Assembly: GCA_001824745.1 (NCBI GenBank)
Contig: MHSZ01000025.1
Coordinates: 13,123-18,236 of the forward strand
Source: Candidatus Terrybacteria bacterium RIFCSPLOWO2_01_FULL_58_14
GTDB taxonomy: Bacteria > Patescibacteriota > Minisyncoccia > Terrybacterales > 2-01-FULL-58-14
DNA length: 5,114 bases
Direction of reading: 5' to 3'
Shown: piece by piece, positions 1-5,114 of the stretch
Layout of the letters: each line of letters opens with the position of its first letter
How positions within the stretch are numbered: position 1 is the stretch's first letter
Notes under the pieces: model-generated
The model's database searches: none
Told to the model about the DNA's origin: nothing
The model's input: the letters and a program-made list of their open reading frames with translations, nothing else
Position numbers and translations under genes: made by a program

Positions 1-777
1 AAGCTCTGCTTGCGATCGATTCGCGAGACACTTGCGGAAACACCGCACGAAGTCATTGTCTCGGACTCGGCGGCGGAACGAGAAACCGGCCGCATGCTCC
101 GCAGCGATTTTCCCGAAGTGCATTACCTAGAGTTCGCACGGAATGTCGGATTCGCCAAACTCGTCAATGCGGGCCTCCGCGCGGCAGGGGGCGATCCGCT
201 CCTCATCCTCAACGCCGACACCGTACTCATAGAAAACACTGCCAAAACACTCGCGCAGTTCCTCCAGGCGCATCCCGATGTCGGTATGGTCGGACCGCGC
301 CTCGAGTACCAAAACGGGTCGCACCAGCCGTCGGCTTTCCGCTTCTACACACCGGCGGTGATCGCAGCGCGTCGCACCTTCTTCGGCCGTACGCCGTGGG
401 GACGCCGCGTACTCGAGCGCTTCATGCTCCGCGACATTCTTTCAGAACCCATCGCGGCAATGGCAGCACTTCCTGTTGATTGGCTTATGGGATCCGCATT
501 CATGGTTCGGAGGAAAGCGGCCGAAGAAGTGGGAGAACTCGACGAACGATTTTTCCTCTATTTCGAAGATGTGGATTGGTGCCGCCGTTTCTGGGAACGG
601 GGCTATAAGGTAATGTGGTTCCCGAGTGCGCGAGTTGTCCATGTGCATGCGCAAGCGAGCCGGAAGCGCGGAGCGCTCTTCGACATTATGCTGAATCCTC
701 TCACGAGAATTCATGTTACGTCGGCGGTCAAGTACTTCCGAAAACACGGCCTTGCGACACCGCACTACGGCGTGTAG
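1..777 (+). CDS. Family 2 glycosyltransferase (rhamnosyltransferase-like, COG1216 type), 5' partial
   Basis: This cytoplasmic GT-A enzyme probably adds one sugar from a nucleotide-sugar donor to a growing lipid-linked glycan. The frame is open to the left edge. A TTG at 10 could be read as a start, but the first visible residues (KLCLRSIRET) match the interior of the family's N-terminal helix, so roughly 20 residues and the true start lie upstream. In the 258 visible residues, EVIVSDS (17-23) occupies the first donor-binding strand and NADT (71-74) is the DxD-type metal/nucleotide motif. A GSAFMVRR segment (164-171) and FEDVDWCRR (188-196), with the acidic catalytic-base region, follow, then the usual VVHVHAQ strand near 212-218. 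The C-terminus has no membrane helix. The variant SDSAAE replaces the common DNxSxD. It sits 17 nt before the next transferase in a likely operon. Family assignment is firm; donor and acceptor are unknown. Confidence 0.9.
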   Translation, partial: KLCLRSIRETLAETPHEVIVSDSAAERETGRMLRSDFPEVHYLEFARNVGFAKLVNAGLRAAGGDPLLILNADTVLIENTAKTLAQFLQAHPDVGMVGPRLEYQNGSHQPSAFRFYTPAVIAARRTFFGRTPWGRRVLERFMLRDILSEPIAAMAALPVDWLMGSAFMVRRKAAEEVGELDERFFLYFEDVDWCRRFWERGYKVMWFPSARVVHVHAQASRKRGALFDIMLNPLTRIHVTSAVKYFRKHGLATPHYGV

Positions 778-794
778 CGCGATCCCCTCTCTCT

Positions 795-1943
795 ATGACT
801 ATTGGCATTGACGGACATGATCTTGAAGGTCGTCGCACCGGCGTGGGTCAGTATCTCATGGCGATTCTTAGGGCGTGGGCGCGCGCAGGCGTGCCGACCC
901 AGGAACGCATCGTTGTTTTTGCGAAAGATCATGTGCCCGAAGACCTTCCGACGGGAATCACCGCCCGTCTCCTCGCGAAACCCTTCGGGTATTCCAGTAC
1001 GGCCTTGTTTATCCAGGCCCTGCTTCCGCGCGCCGCGAAACGCGCGGGCGTCGATATCCTTTGGTGTCCCGGATATGTCGCGCCGCTTCGCTGGCGAGGA
1101 GCGCTTGTCCTCACGCTCCACGACATCGTGTACGAAACGCGACCGGAACTTTTCAACTGGCGAGGGCCACAGGATTTCTTTTTGCTAAAATTCGTTTCCC
1201 GAGCCGCAGCACAGCGCGCCGCGCGAATCCTCGTCCCTTCACAGTTCACGGCCAACGAAGTGCGACGCCTCTATCGAGTGCCGGAACACCGCATCGCGGT
1301 CACCCCCGAAGCCGCAGATTCAGCGTTCCGACCGATCTCCAAAAACGACGCGCTTACGGTTGCAGCGCGCTACGGTATACGCGAAAGCTACTTCTTTTTC
1401 GTAGGATCACTGTTCACGAGGAGGAGAATCCCGGAATGCCTTCAGGCCTTCGGGGCTATCGCGCGCGATTTCCCTCGCCAACAATTCCTGATTGCGGGAG
1501 GAAACTACACGCGGCCGCATGTGGACATTCATCACATAATCATGCGGCTCAATGCCGCCATTGGGCGCCCGGCGATCATCTCTGTGCCCTATGCCGCACA
1601 AGAGGATCTCCCATCGCTGATGAGCGGGGCGACGGCGGTAATCTGGCTTTCCGAATACGAAGGTTTCGGCCTCCCGCCGCTTGAGTCGCTCGCATGCGGA
1701 ACCCCAGTCATCACCACCGCCAGCACTTCTCTTCCAGAAACAGTCGGCGACTGTGCTCTCTTTGTACGAGATCCGAGCAACGTCACCATGATCGAAGAGG
1801 CGATGCGTGCTCTTCTCTCCGATGAGCAGCTTTCGAGCCGTCTCTCCTCCTGCGGCCCCCGCCAGGCGGCACGGTTCTCCTGGGATCGTTGCGGCGAGCA
1901 GACGATCGAGGTGCTCCGGCAAGCGGCGGAGAAGCGACCATGA
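795..1943 (+). CDS. Family 4 glycosyltransferase (GT-B fold, group 1)
   Basis: The product is 382 aa, a normal length for the family, and should transfer a sugar with retention of configuration at the cytoplasmic face of the membrane. The ATG was chosen because the protein then opens with MTIGID and RTGVGQY (14-20), the standard first strand and glycine-rich loop of GT4 enzymes. The longer reading frame upstream overlaps the preceding gene. The N-terminal domain contains LTLHDIVYE (107-115) and LVPSQFTANEV (146-156). The C-terminal domain begins near FFVGSLFTRRR (201-211), whose arginines stand where donor-phosphate contacts lie. It has the EX7E motif at E289 and E297 within EYEGFGLPPLE, followed by ACGTPVI. 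No Shine-Dalgarno precedes the start; the 17-nt spacer is pyrimidine-rich. Its TGA stop overlaps the next gene's ATG, implying translational coupling. Donor specificity cannot be read from the sequence. Confidence 0.93.
   Translation: MTIGIDGHDLEGRRTGVGQYLMAILRAWARAGVPTQERIVVFAKDHVPEDLPTGITARLLAKPFGYSSTALFIQALLPRAAKRAGVDILWCPGYVAPLRWRGALVLTLHDIVYETRPELFNWRGPQDFFLLKFVSRAAAQRAARILVPSQFTANEVRRLYRVPEHRIAVTPEAADSAFRPISKNDALTVAARYGIRESYFFFVGSLFTRRRIPECLQAFGAIARDFPRQQFLIAGGNYTRPHVDIHHIIMRLNAAIGRPAIISVPYAAQEDLPSLMSGATAVIWLSEYEGFGLPPLESLACGTPVITTASTSLPETVGDCALFVRDPSNVTMIEEAMRALLSDEQLSSRLSSCGPRQAARFSWDRCGEQTIEVLRQAAEKRP
1928..1931 (+). promoter_or_regulatory. Shine-Dalgarno for the O-antigen ligase-like gene
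   Basis: GGAG lies inside the last codons of the GT4 gene, 8 nt before the ATG at 1940. This supports that ATG, which forms an ATGA overlap with the upstream stop, over in-frame starts further left. Confidence 0.6.
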
Positions 1944-3472
1944 AACAGATCCTCCAGAGCCCCTGGCTCCCGATCACGATCTTGGCGCTCGCAGACCTCG
2001 GAATGATCGGCGGCCTGCTTCCAAGAACCACGAGTTTCCTTCTCGCCTTCATTGCGATCGCCTATATCCTCACGGCTCCTCGATCGTCAACGGTGTTCTT
2101 CGTTCTTGCCTCTCTGCCGTTGGCGCCTGCCCTGCCGATTCCCGGATTCGATACCTTCGCGCTCTGGCGGCCGCTCGTTCTCGCATATGCTCTACGAGAA
2201 GCCGCGGCGCATCGCGCGTTCCTGCGCACCCCCTTCAAAAAACTCTGCCGGCTCATTCTCCCTTACGAATGGCTCGGTTTGGCAATCTTTGCGCTCGCCG
2301 GCCTCTCGCTTCCGTTCGCACTCGATCCTACCGCAGGCCTTCGGAAGCTCGTTTTCTTGGCCAACGCCGCTCTCCTCTATATTGTCCTCCGCGGCCTCCT
2401 TTGGGAGACGCCGACGCTGCGCGCATCCGTCTTGCGAGGCCTACTTGCGGCACTCGGAATCCTCCTCCTCGTCGGGGCCGCGCAATATATCACCACCGCC
2501 TTCGTTTCGCTCTTCGATTTCTGGCAAGGGTGGGCCCTTGATGCTATTCCAGTGTTCTACGGAGAAGAACTGGGGAACGTGCTCTCCGCCTCCAACACTT
2601 GGTTCTCCTATTATGCGGACGCGCCGCCCACGCTCCGCATGTTTTCCCTTCTCCCGGATTCGCACTCATTCGGCCTCCTCATGGTTTTGGGTTTCCTGCT
2701 CGCCGCCGCACCATTCGTTGTTTCAAAAGAAAACTCTCGCTGGCGTGATCGGTGGCTTATCCTCGTTTTCGGCCTCGCGATTTTTCTCAGCGGATCGCGG
2801 GGCTTGTGGATCAGCGCGGTGCCCGCGGCTCTCGCTGCGTTCGCGTGCGCGGCGTGGTGGCAACGACATCGTCTTCCCCAACGGGCTCTCGGGCGAACCG
2901 TGATGGGGATCTTCGCACTCTTCTTCCTCCTCTTCCCCTTCGCCTCCGCGATCTCCTCGCGCGCGCAAGGGGTAGGAGCAGAAGACACGCGAGCAAACCT
3001 CGCGTTTGAACGCGCGAAGTCCATCTTCGATCTTGAAGAACTCTCCAACCGCTCGCGCATCGGCATTTGGTTGACCGGCCTGAAAAGCGTCGCGGGGCAT
3101 CCCTTGCTGGGCGTGGGGTTTGGCAACACTGCCGTAGCACTCGACGAAGATGTCGCCGCGGCCCGCCGGGGTGCTTCCGCGCACAACCTTTATCTCGATT
3201 TCTCCGTGGAACTGGGGGTGCTCGGAGGGCTCTTGAGTGTCGCGTTCTTTCTCGCGCTCTTGCAACGTTTCGGGCTTCCCTGGCTGCGCAATGCATCGCT
3301 ACAATACTTTCACACATTCTCTCTCCTCTTCGCACTCGGCATTGTGTGGATCGCCGCCTATAATCTCGTTGACGTCGTGCTGCTCAACGATCGCGCGCTT
3401 TTGGTATTTCTCGCCATCCTAGCCCTTGTTGCCTCTCCCAGCTATAGACAAAATCATGAAAATAGAGTATAA
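1940..3472 (+). CDS. O-antigen ligase / polymerase family membrane protein (Wzy_C type)
   Basis: A 510-aa polytopic protein with about 12 hydrophobic segments (for example near 10-27, 31-47, 51-66, 111-127, 137-152, 165-185, 245-263, 271-286, 318-337, 424-442, 455-476 and 486-500). Superfamily hallmarks appear in order: RMFSLLPDSHSFG (233-245), matching the family's R...f..p...a region; SGSRG (284-288); then a long, probably extracytoplasmic loop (about 338-423). That loop carries RSRIGIW (371-377), HPLLGVGFGN (387-396) and AHNLYLD (414-420). H415 may be the catalytic-loop histidine known from WaaL-type ligases. Members either polymerise lipid-linked repeat units or transfer a finished glycan to lipid or protein, and sequence alone does not separate these roles. 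The ATGA overlap with the GT4 gene and the neighbouring GT2 gene place it in a surface-polysaccharide or glycosylation operon. Its last codons overlap a promoter for the next gene. Confidence 0.88.
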   Translation: MKQILQSPWLPITILALADLGMIGGLLPRTTSFLLAFIAIAYILTAPRSSTVFFVLASLPLAPALPIPGFDTFALWRPLVLAYALREAAAHRAFLRTPFKKLCRLILPYEWLGLAIFALAGLSLPFALDPTAGLRKLVFLANAALLYIVLRGLLWETPTLRASVLRGLLAALGILLLVGAAQYITTAFVSLFDFWQGWALDAIPVFYGEELGNVLSASNTWFSYYADAPPTLRMFSLLPDSHSFGLLMVLGFLLAAAPFVVSKENSRWRDRWLILVFGLAIFLSGSRGLWISAVPAALAAFACAAWWQRHRLPQRALGRTVMGIFALFFLLFPFASAISSRAQGVGAEDTRANLAFERAKSIFDLEELSNRSRIGIWLTGLKSVAGHPLLGVGFGNTAVALDEDVAAARRGASAHNLYLDFSVELGVLGGLLSVAFFLALLQRFGLPWLRNASLQYFHTFSLLFALGIVWIAAYNLVDVVLLNDRALLVFLAILALVASPSYRQNHENRV

Positions 3473-3473
3473 A
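3445..3473 (+). promoter_or_regulatory. Sigma-70-type promoter for the nuclease-fold gene
   Basis: TAGACA (3445-3450) and TATAAA (3468-3473) are separated by exactly 17 bp, each one mismatch from consensus. They lie in a conspicuously AT-rich patch of an otherwise GC-rich window. The -10 element contains the TAA stop of the preceding gene. Transcription would begin near 3480 and give a leader of about 55 nt. The match is seen directly; activity is inferred. Confidence 0.6.
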
Positions 3474-3488
3474 TGAACAGTACTTTTA

Positions 3489-3518
3489 TTCCGGCGTAGT
3501 GACGCCGCAAGCCCGGAA
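3489..3518 (+). repeat. Overlapping inverted repeats in the leader
   Basis: CGGCGT (3492-3497) and ACGCCG (3502-3507) form a 6-bp stem with an AGTG loop. TTCCGG (3489-3494) and CCGGAA (3513-3518) form a second 6-bp stem that shares bases 3492-3494 with the first, so both cannot form fully at once. No T-run follows either, which argues against a terminator. The stems are short enough to be chance in GC-rich DNA; a regulatory role is only a possibility. Confidence 0.35.
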
Positions 3519-3523
3519 CGAGA

Positions 3524-3530
3524 AAGGAGG
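3524..3530 (+). promoter_or_regulatory. Strong Shine-Dalgarno deciding a GTG start
   Basis: AAGGAGG is an essentially perfect anti-SD complement, 5 nt before the GTG at 3536. A TAA stop lies in frame directly before that GTG (TAAGTG), so no upstream start is possible. This is the strongest ribosome site in the window. Confidence 0.85.
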
Positions 3531-3535
3531 GCTAA

Positions 3536-4084
3536 GTGCCGGGAACCGTAAAGAAGGGGCCTAAGTCGAGGAAGCCGAAACGCCACCGGTACCAAGCAAA
3601 CCGCAGAACCCTTCACGAAAGGCGAGTGCAAGGACTTGCGAACGTCCACATTGCTCTCAACCAGATCGCTGATGCGCGGGGCCAAGGCGCAGAAGCGTGC
3701 TTCGCCCGCATCCTCGCGGAAGCGAAACATGTCGGTTTGGTGCGCGCCTCCTGGCAAGCCGAACGCGGCAGCGTATGGGATCGGTGGGGCTACGACTTCA
3801 TCGTCGAGTTCACCGCAATGCCGGGAGTCGCCTTCCCGATCCAGGTGAAAAGTTCCTGGCGGGGTGCCTCAGAGTTTCGGCTCCGAAGCTGGGGCGATTC
3901 GCTTATTCTCATTTTCGTGGCGCGGCCCGAAGAATACCGAGAGGAAACTCTTCTCGCGCGCCGCTTCATACGGGAAATTGCTCTCCCATGTATCCGAGAG
4001 GCACGAACCGGTTCCCGGCGCGTAAGGACAATCACCGCCCCGCGCCCACAGGAAAGCGCCGGCTCCCCGCAGTTCCTGCCGTAA
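3536..4084 (+). CDS. Uncharacterised PD-(D/E)XK nuclease-fold-like protein with basic N-terminal tail
   Basis: I do not recognise a named family for this 182-aa protein. Residues 6-30 are dominated by Lys, Arg and His (KKGPKSRKPKRHR...), probably disordered and suited to nucleic-acid binding. The core (about 48-155) has GQGAEACFARIL (49-60), then WDRWGYDFIVEF (81-92), then FPIQVKSS (100-107). The order E53, D87, Q103-x-K105 matches the helix glutamate, strand aspartate and (E/Q)xK of PD-(D/E)XK enzymes, as in Holliday-junction-resolvase-like and restriction-type nucleases. The C-terminal 30 residues are again Arg/Pro-rich and low in predicted structure. The GTG start is fixed by the strong ribosome site and an adjacent in-frame stop. 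The gene has its own promoter and a following hairpin, so it is probably monocistronic and functionally independent of the glycan genes. A hydrophobic LILIFVA strand (122-128) fits the core fold. Fold assignment is moderately sure; substrate and activity are unknown. Confidence 0.75.
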   Translation: MPGTVKKGPKSRKPKRHRYQANRRTLHERRVQGLANVHIALNQIADARGQGAEACFARILAEAKHVGLVRASWQAERGSVWDRWGYDFIVEFTAMPGVAFPIQVKSSWRGASEFRLRSWGDSLILIFVARPEEYREETLLARRFIREIALPCIREARTGSRRVRTITAPRPQESAGSPQFLP

Positions 4085-4089
4085 CACAC

Positions 4090-4113
4090 GCGCCCCGATC
4101 ATCATCGGGGCGC
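4090..4113 (+). terminator. Hairpin terminator between convergent genes
   Basis: GCGCCCCGAT (4090-4099) and ATCGGGGCGC (4104-4113) form a perfect 10-bp stem with a CATC loop, starting 5 nt after the stop codon of the nuclease-fold gene. On the + strand it is followed by ACTCCTTTCG, a weak T-rich tail. On the - strand the tail is GTGTGTTAC, weaker still. It probably ends the + strand unit and may also block read-through from the convergent - strand operon. The poor T-tract leaves some doubt about intrinsic strength. Confidence 0.75.
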
Positions 4114-4149
4114 ACTCCTTTCGCCTCGCGTATCTCCGCCCGCCCCCGC

Positions 4150-4896
4150 TCATGGTGTTGGCGTTTCCACAAGCGCTCGGATTGCCGCGGCAGAAGCAAC
4201 GCGATCCTCAATCCATAAACCCACGAGCTTGCCTTCGGTCGTGAAAATCGGCGCACCTCTTTCCTGGGGCGAAAAAGGCAAGTCAACCTGAGGCGTATCT
4301 TCCAGGGCGCCTTCGGAGAGCACAAAACCTGGGGCGAATCGGGGCTCCACCGACTCCTCCTCCCCCGCATCCGTTGTCGTCGCCACAATCGCGGAGAGTC
4401 CGAATACCATCGCTCCCAACGGCGTATCGCTCGGCTCCGCAAACTGCAGTACGGGAAAGCCGGACGTTTCCGCGCGGATCAGTGCAGCACCGCTCTCTTC
4501 GTTGCGGGTCACGAGGACAGCGGGGAACACTTCTCGTCCCTTCCGCACCGTAAAACTTCCTGCCCCGCGCGTGAATGCGGCATCAGTCGCAACGAGCCCG
4601 TCGGCGGTCACTGCAACGCCCGAAACGGCAGCGAGTACGTCCCCTTCGCGATCCCGCCGTTCCACGAGCACGATCGCGCGTCGCGCCATCGCCGTGGCGC
4701 GCTCCAGCGCATCCGCTCGGTCGATAATCACTTCTTCCCTCGGGTTCACGACGGTCACGCCGTTCCCGGCAAGACCCGGGATCGTAGAAAACGGTTCGCG
4801 CGCAGCAAGCCAGGGTATCGCGGTCCGCTCCAGCACCACGCCGCCAACACCCCCGAGCAGCATAATTGCCGCAATACGGAAGATCAACTTCACCAT
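4150..4896 (-). CDS. Membrane-anchored HtrA/trypsin-fold protein lacking the catalytic triad (probable pseudoprotease)
   Basis: The product is 248 aa with one N-terminal hydrophobic helix (about 5-22), so the body should lie outside the cytoplasmic membrane. Residues about 72-240 resemble an HtrA-type chymotrypsin-fold domain. VSGVAVTADGLVATDAAF (91-108) parallels the GSGVI...DGYIVTNAHV region, ESGAALIR (134-141) the DLALLK strand, and PQERGAPIF (210-218) the GNSGGPL loop. The positions expected for His, Asp and Ser are A107, G136 and R213, so the triad is absent. Their spacing (29 and 77) is close to the 30 and 75 of E. coli DegP. EGKLVGLWIE (221-230) fits the strand after the active serine. 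There is no PDZ domain. The start may be ATG (4894-4896) or the adjacent GTG (4891-4893); AGAGG lies only 1 nt before the ATG and 4 nt before the GTG. It follows the small membrane protein gene by 12 nt. Fold assignment is good; a scaffold or binding role is inference. Confidence 0.78.
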   Translation of the reverse strand: MVKLIFRIAAIMLLGGVGGVVLERTAIPWLAAREPFSTIPGLAGNGVTVVNPREEVIIDRADALERATAMARRAIVLVERRDREGDVLAAVSGVAVTADGLVATDAAFTRGAGSFTVRKGREVFPAVLVTRNEESGAALIRAETSGFPVLQFAEPSDTPLGAMVFGLSAIVATTTDAGEEESVEPRFAPGFVLSEGALEDTPQVDLPFSPQERGAPIFTTEGKLVGLWIEDRVASAAAIRALVETPTP

Positions 4897-4908
4897 ACCT
4901 CTACCGTT

Positions 4909-5114
4909 TCATACAACCGCGTTGAGGGAAATCGTCGCAATCAGCGCTGCGGTGATTCCCGTTGCCAGGACACCCACGCGCAGCACCGCTTGCGCGTTGA
5001 GCATCGCCGAACGGGAAAGGGCGAAGAGGGTCGAGAGCGTCCACGCAAAGACCGTGAGAATCGCGGCGAGTGCCAAGGGAGATAAAGGAAGGAAAGAAAG
5101 GGCCACGAAGATTT
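4909..5114 (-). CDS. Small two-helix membrane protein, unknown function, 5' end open at window edge
   Basis: At least 65 residues are visible if the GTG at 5104-5106 is the start. The frame stays open to the window edge (adding I and F) and no ribosome site is visible before that GTG, so the true start may lie outside. Two hydrophobic segments, about 11-30 and 41-63 counted from the GTG, are joined by a short polar turn (SRSAMLNAQ) and the protein ends within the second helix (SLNAVV). There are no cysteines, no catalytic motif and no recognisable family signature. The stop is 12 nt before the HtrA-like gene on the same strand, so the two are almost certainly cotranscribed from a promoter beyond the window. 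Possible roles include a membrane partner of that protein, but nothing in the sequence proves it. Confidence 0.6.
   Translation of the reverse strand, partial: IFVALSFLPLSPLALAAILTVFAWTLSTLFALSRSAMLNAQAVLRVGVLATGITAALIATISLNAVV

Noticed and set aside
10..12. TTG as the true start of the GT2 gene
   Set aside because: No ribosome site is visible, and the family's first strand (VxIVxYN) would be missing, so the gene more likely starts outside the window.
615..794. N-terminal extension of the GT4 gene overlapping the GT2 gene
   Set aside because: The extra 60 residues are Cys/Arg/Ser-rich and unlike any GT4 N-terminus. MTIGID at 795 is the canonical opening of the family.
875..1684. Long (269-codon) open frame on the + strand inside the GT4 gene
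   Set aside because: The translation is Arg/Pro/Ser-rich with no domain signature, and it lies wholly within a gene whose own frame has clear GT4 motifs. It is a shadow of high GC.
1807..2541. 244-codon + strand frame spanning the GT4/ligase junction
   Set aside because: Its composition is a low-complexity Arg/Pro/Ala shadow, and both underlying genes have firm family motifs and an ATGA junction in other frames.
2611..3335. Three overlapping long antisense frames (174-191 codons) opposite the ligase gene
   Set aside because: All are Arg/Glu-rich mirror images of a hydrophobic coding strand. They show no family motifs and conflict with one another.
3480..3535. Known riboswitch or T-box in the leader
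   Set aside because: At about 55 nt, with only 6-bp stems and no recognisable conserved core or terminator, it is too small and too simple.
3536..3640. Small basic protein (ribosomal-protein-like) ending before the nuclease core
   Set aside because: The basic segment is in uninterrupted frame with the PD-(D/E)XK-like core and there is no stop or new ribosome site between them.

Overview
The window reads as a compact, high-GC bacterial genome fragment (by eye near 60% GC) with five nearly abutting or closely spaced protein genes, plus a sixth that runs off the right edge. Genes use the standard code: TAG, TGA and TAA all act as stops. Tight packing, small proteins, a weakly conserved surface-polysaccharide cassette and a degenerate HtrA-like protein would suit a Patescibacteria/CPR-type organism (a high-GC Parcubacteria-like lineage). 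That placement is inference from style only; no marker gene is present.

Left part (1-3472, + strand): a polysaccharide-assembly cassette. It holds a family-2 glycosyltransferase missing its first residues at the window edge, then a family-4 (GT-B) glycosyltransferase, then a multi-pass membrane protein of the O-antigen ligase/polymerase (Wzy_C) superfamily. The last two genes overlap by ATGA. The likely logic is that the two transferases build a lipid-linked glycan at the inner membrane face and the membrane protein polymerises or transfers it on the outside. The glycan itself cannot be predicted.

Middle part (3445-4113): a separate unit. A good sigma-70-type promoter (TAGACA, 17 bp, TATAAA) lies over the end of the ligase gene. 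It is followed by a short leader with small inverted repeats, a near-perfect Shine-Dalgarno and a GTG-started gene. The product is 182 aa, with a very basic N-terminal tail and an E...D...QxK arrangement typical of PD-(D/E)XK nuclease folds. A 10-bp perfect hairpin follows the stop codon.

Right part (4150-5114, - strand): two genes converging on the middle unit, 12 nt apart. The upstream one is a small two-helix membrane protein of unknown function, open at the window edge. The downstream one is a membrane-anchored HtrA/trypsin-fold protein in which all three catalytic positions appear to be replaced, so it is probably a pseudoprotease.

I found no tRNA, rRNA, CRISPR array, insertion sequence or clear horizontal-transfer boundary. 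I do not see a convincing new multi-gene system. The items most worth a second look are the triad-less HtrA-like protein with its small membrane partner, and the independently promoted nuclease-fold protein.
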